From positions 1 through 38,753 of the forward strand of contig JABGPG010000126.1 in the NCBI GenBank assembly GCA_018645085.1: a stretch of DNA of 38,753 nucleotides, written 5' to 3'. The DNA comes from Deltaproteobacteria bacterium (GTDB lineage: Bacteria; SAR324; NAC60-12). The position numbers and the translations under genes were made by a program. Numbering within the stretch: position 1 is the first letter of the stretch; each line of letters starts with the position of its first letter. Positions 37,368 through 38,753 of the stretch are shown one piece after another. The notes below the pieces were generated by a model that was not told where the DNA came from, ran no database searches, and worked only from the letters and a program-made list of their open reading frames with translations.

Positions 37368-38753
37368 TTATTCGACGGCGCAACGGGCGTAGCAGGCATA
37401 GGCCGCGTCAATGAACAACTGTGCTTGATCTATCAGTTGATGAACAGAATCCGCGTCAGCGTGAACCGGTCCTTGTTGATGCCGCTGCAGCAGATAGCGT
37501 GCAAATTTACCTTTTGCGTATTTATCGTAAAATAACTCTGTGTCCAAAAAGCGGTGGGTAAATTCTTCAACTACGATTTCCGGAGGTTCGGGAATATCAT
37601 AGTACTGTTGTTTAACCAAAGCACGTGAAGCGCCGACCATGCTACGATAAGCCAGTGCGTCAGCTTCTGCATAATTTTTCTTTTCCAGTTCCAACTGCGC
37701 TTCAAAGACTTCCCGCTCGGCATCCGCCAGATCGAATTGTGAAGATGAAATCACTTCTCCGGCACACTCTCCAATACCACGGTCGAGCATCGTAAATTCA
37801 CGGGGATCGCCCCAGTCACGATAGAAATCCGGATTTTCCTCAAAAGTCGGAGCGTTTTTCATCAAGTTTTCAATTTGCGAACGCAGCTCTTTTTTGCCGA
37901 TTCGTGCAATAAAATCACAAAATATTTCACCCTGTTTACGAGAACGAACATAGTGATCCGTAATCCTGTCCACCACTTCCGGGATACGTTTAGACGGAAC
38001 CGCACCGATTGTCATGCCGAAAGCACCGGCATTTTCCGCCCATTGTCCGCCCAGTATCACTTGAAAATGAGGTACTTTATAACCATTGAGGGTGCGGCTG
38101 TTACCGAAAAATCCAATGTCCGCCACATGGTGTTGTCCGCAGGAATTGAAACAACCGCTGACTTTGATTCGTAAATTCCGTACCGCTTCATCCATTTCAT
38201 AAGATTTTGCTGCCAGCCGTGTGCGCAATTCTTCCGCCAAACCGCGGCTCGCGGAAATTCCGAGTTTGCAGGTATCGGTTCCGGGGCAGGAGGTTACATC
38301 AATAATTGTATTCGCGCCAGAATCAGCCAGGCCAATTTTCTGCAGATCCAGATATAAATCCGGAAGGTCCGCTTCACTGACCCAGCGGAAAACAAAATTT
38401 TGTTCCACGGTTGTACGGATGCTGTCACCGATATAAAGTCGGGCAACATCAGCCAGCTTACGGGTTTGCTCACTGCTGAGATCACCAAGAGGTAAAGCCA
38501 CAGTCGCAATCGCATATCCCGGCTGCTTCTGCGCTTTGACGTTGGAACGCTGCCATTCCGTAAAACCTTCAGGAAATGGTTTTTCTTCAGAAAGTGTCGA
38601 AGGCGATTTCAAAGGCTTTTCAGCATATGCAGGCAATTCTTCAAGATAAGAAGTCCAGCGTGGATCGTCAGTTAACACTTGGCGTTCTTCCCAAACCAGA
38701 CGTCGAAATTCTTCAATGCCGAGTTTTGCTACTAAAAATTTCAAGCGTGCCTG
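37368..38753 (-). CDS. Siroheme nitrite/sulfite reductase, 5' end outside window
   Basis: This is the C-terminal part of a ferredoxin-type assimilatory nitrite or sulfite reductase. The siroheme/4Fe-4S cysteines are in CPGTDTC and SGCFNSCGQHH. Other family segments are FRWVSEADLPDLYLDLQ and VILGGQWAENAGAFG. The track start (38744) is a TTG read as Met; the frame is open to the window end (QARLKFLVAKLG), which is the mid-protein linker, so the N-terminal half lies beyond. After the reductase domain a helical tail of about 120 residues (residues after GECAGEVISSSQFDLADAE) is fused, as in many bacterial nitrite/sulfite reductases. Nitrite versus sulfite specificity cannot be decided from this half. 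Confidence 0.88.
   Translation of the reverse strand, partial: QARLKFLVAKLGIEEFRRLVWEERQVLTDDPRWTSYLEELPAYAEKPLKSPSTLSEEKPFPEGFTEWQRSNVKAQKQPGYAIATVALPLGDLSSEQTRKLADVARLYIGDSIRTTVEQNFVFRWVSEADLPDLYLDLQKIGLADSGANTIIDVTSCPGTDTCKLGISASRGLAEELRTRLAAKSYEMDEAVRNLRIKVSGCFNSCGQHHVADIGFFGNSRTLNGYKVPHFQVILGGQWAENAGAFGMTIGAVPSKRIPEVVDRITDHYVRSRKQGEIFCDFIARIGKKELRSQIENLMKNAPTFEENPDFYRDWGDPREFTMLDRGIGECAGEVISSSQFDLADAEREVFEAQLELEKKNYAEADALAYRSMVGASRALVKQQYYDIPEPPEIVVEEFTHRFLDTELFYDKYAKGKFARYLLQRHQQGPVHADADSVHQLIDQAQLFIDAAYACYARCAVE

Noticed and set aside
37368-38744. Reductase start as given in the ORF track
   Set aside because: The start is a TTG within an open frame, and the sequence there is the mid-protein linker of the nitrite/sulfite reductase family. 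The gene continues past the window.

Overview
The window looks like a chromosomal segment of a Gram-negative bacterium of moderate to low GC. It carries lpxK (lipid A) and an outer-membrane secretin. Its RpoB and RpoC are of proteobacterial type. Nothing here fixes the lineage. Lone rpoBC without the ribosomal protein genes, and the mixture of purine and cyanophycin genes, would fit a deep-branching marine or 'delta'-like proteobacterium such as SAR324, but that is a guess. No tRNA, rRNA, CRISPR array, prophage or complete insertion sequence is visible. The only mobile-DNA relative is a REP-associated transposase (RAYT) with two REP-like palindromes.

Region 1 (1-8998, minus strand) is a catabolic operon read from right to left: ssnA (amidohydrolase), ygfK (flavin/Fe-S oxidoreductase), a RAYT gene, a fused 2Fe-2S/molybdenum xanthine dehydrogenase of the selenium-dependent type, an M20-family N-carbamoyl-L-amino acid hydrolase, and an N-carbamoyl-D-amino acid hydrolase cut by the window edge. 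A good sigma70-like promoter precedes ssnA, and its -10 box sits inside an 18-bp near-perfect palindrome. Genes of this set are known from anaerobic uric acid/purine breakdown in gut bacteria. Here YgfK is the short form, without the GltD-like FAD/NAD(P) domain of the E. coli protein, and the pathway seems to end in carbamoylases.

Region 2 (8999-11961, minus) holds lpxK, translationally coupled behind a secretin that resembles type III secretion (SctC) secretins. No other secretion gene is present. Region 3 (12287-16836, plus) encodes a CHASE2 adenylate cyclase, tlyA, a parB without parA, and a Bax-inhibitor-1 membrane protein with its own promoter.

Region 4 (17395-28279, plus) has rpoB and rpoC behind a 558-bp leader containing several inverted repeats, then a thioesterase, rpiA and gap. 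The usual rplKAJL genes upstream and rpsL/rpsG/fusA genes downstream are missing. A methyltransferase and an MFS transporter follow on the plus strand.

Region 5 (30789-38753, minus) is a nitrogen module read from right to left: a siroheme nitrite/sulfite reductase (5' end outside the window), an unknown 181-residue protein, cyanophycinase cphB, cyanophycin synthetase cphA, and a second CphA-like protein that has only the Mur-ligase half. Purine nitrogen release, nitrite or sulfite reduction and cyanophycin storage together suggest a cell that scavenges and stores nitrogen; that link is inference.

Many ORF-track entries are antisense shadows. Several track starts were corrected: ygfK, RAYT, the MFS gene, the Mur ligase and the unknown gene start further inside, and the reductase has no start in the window.
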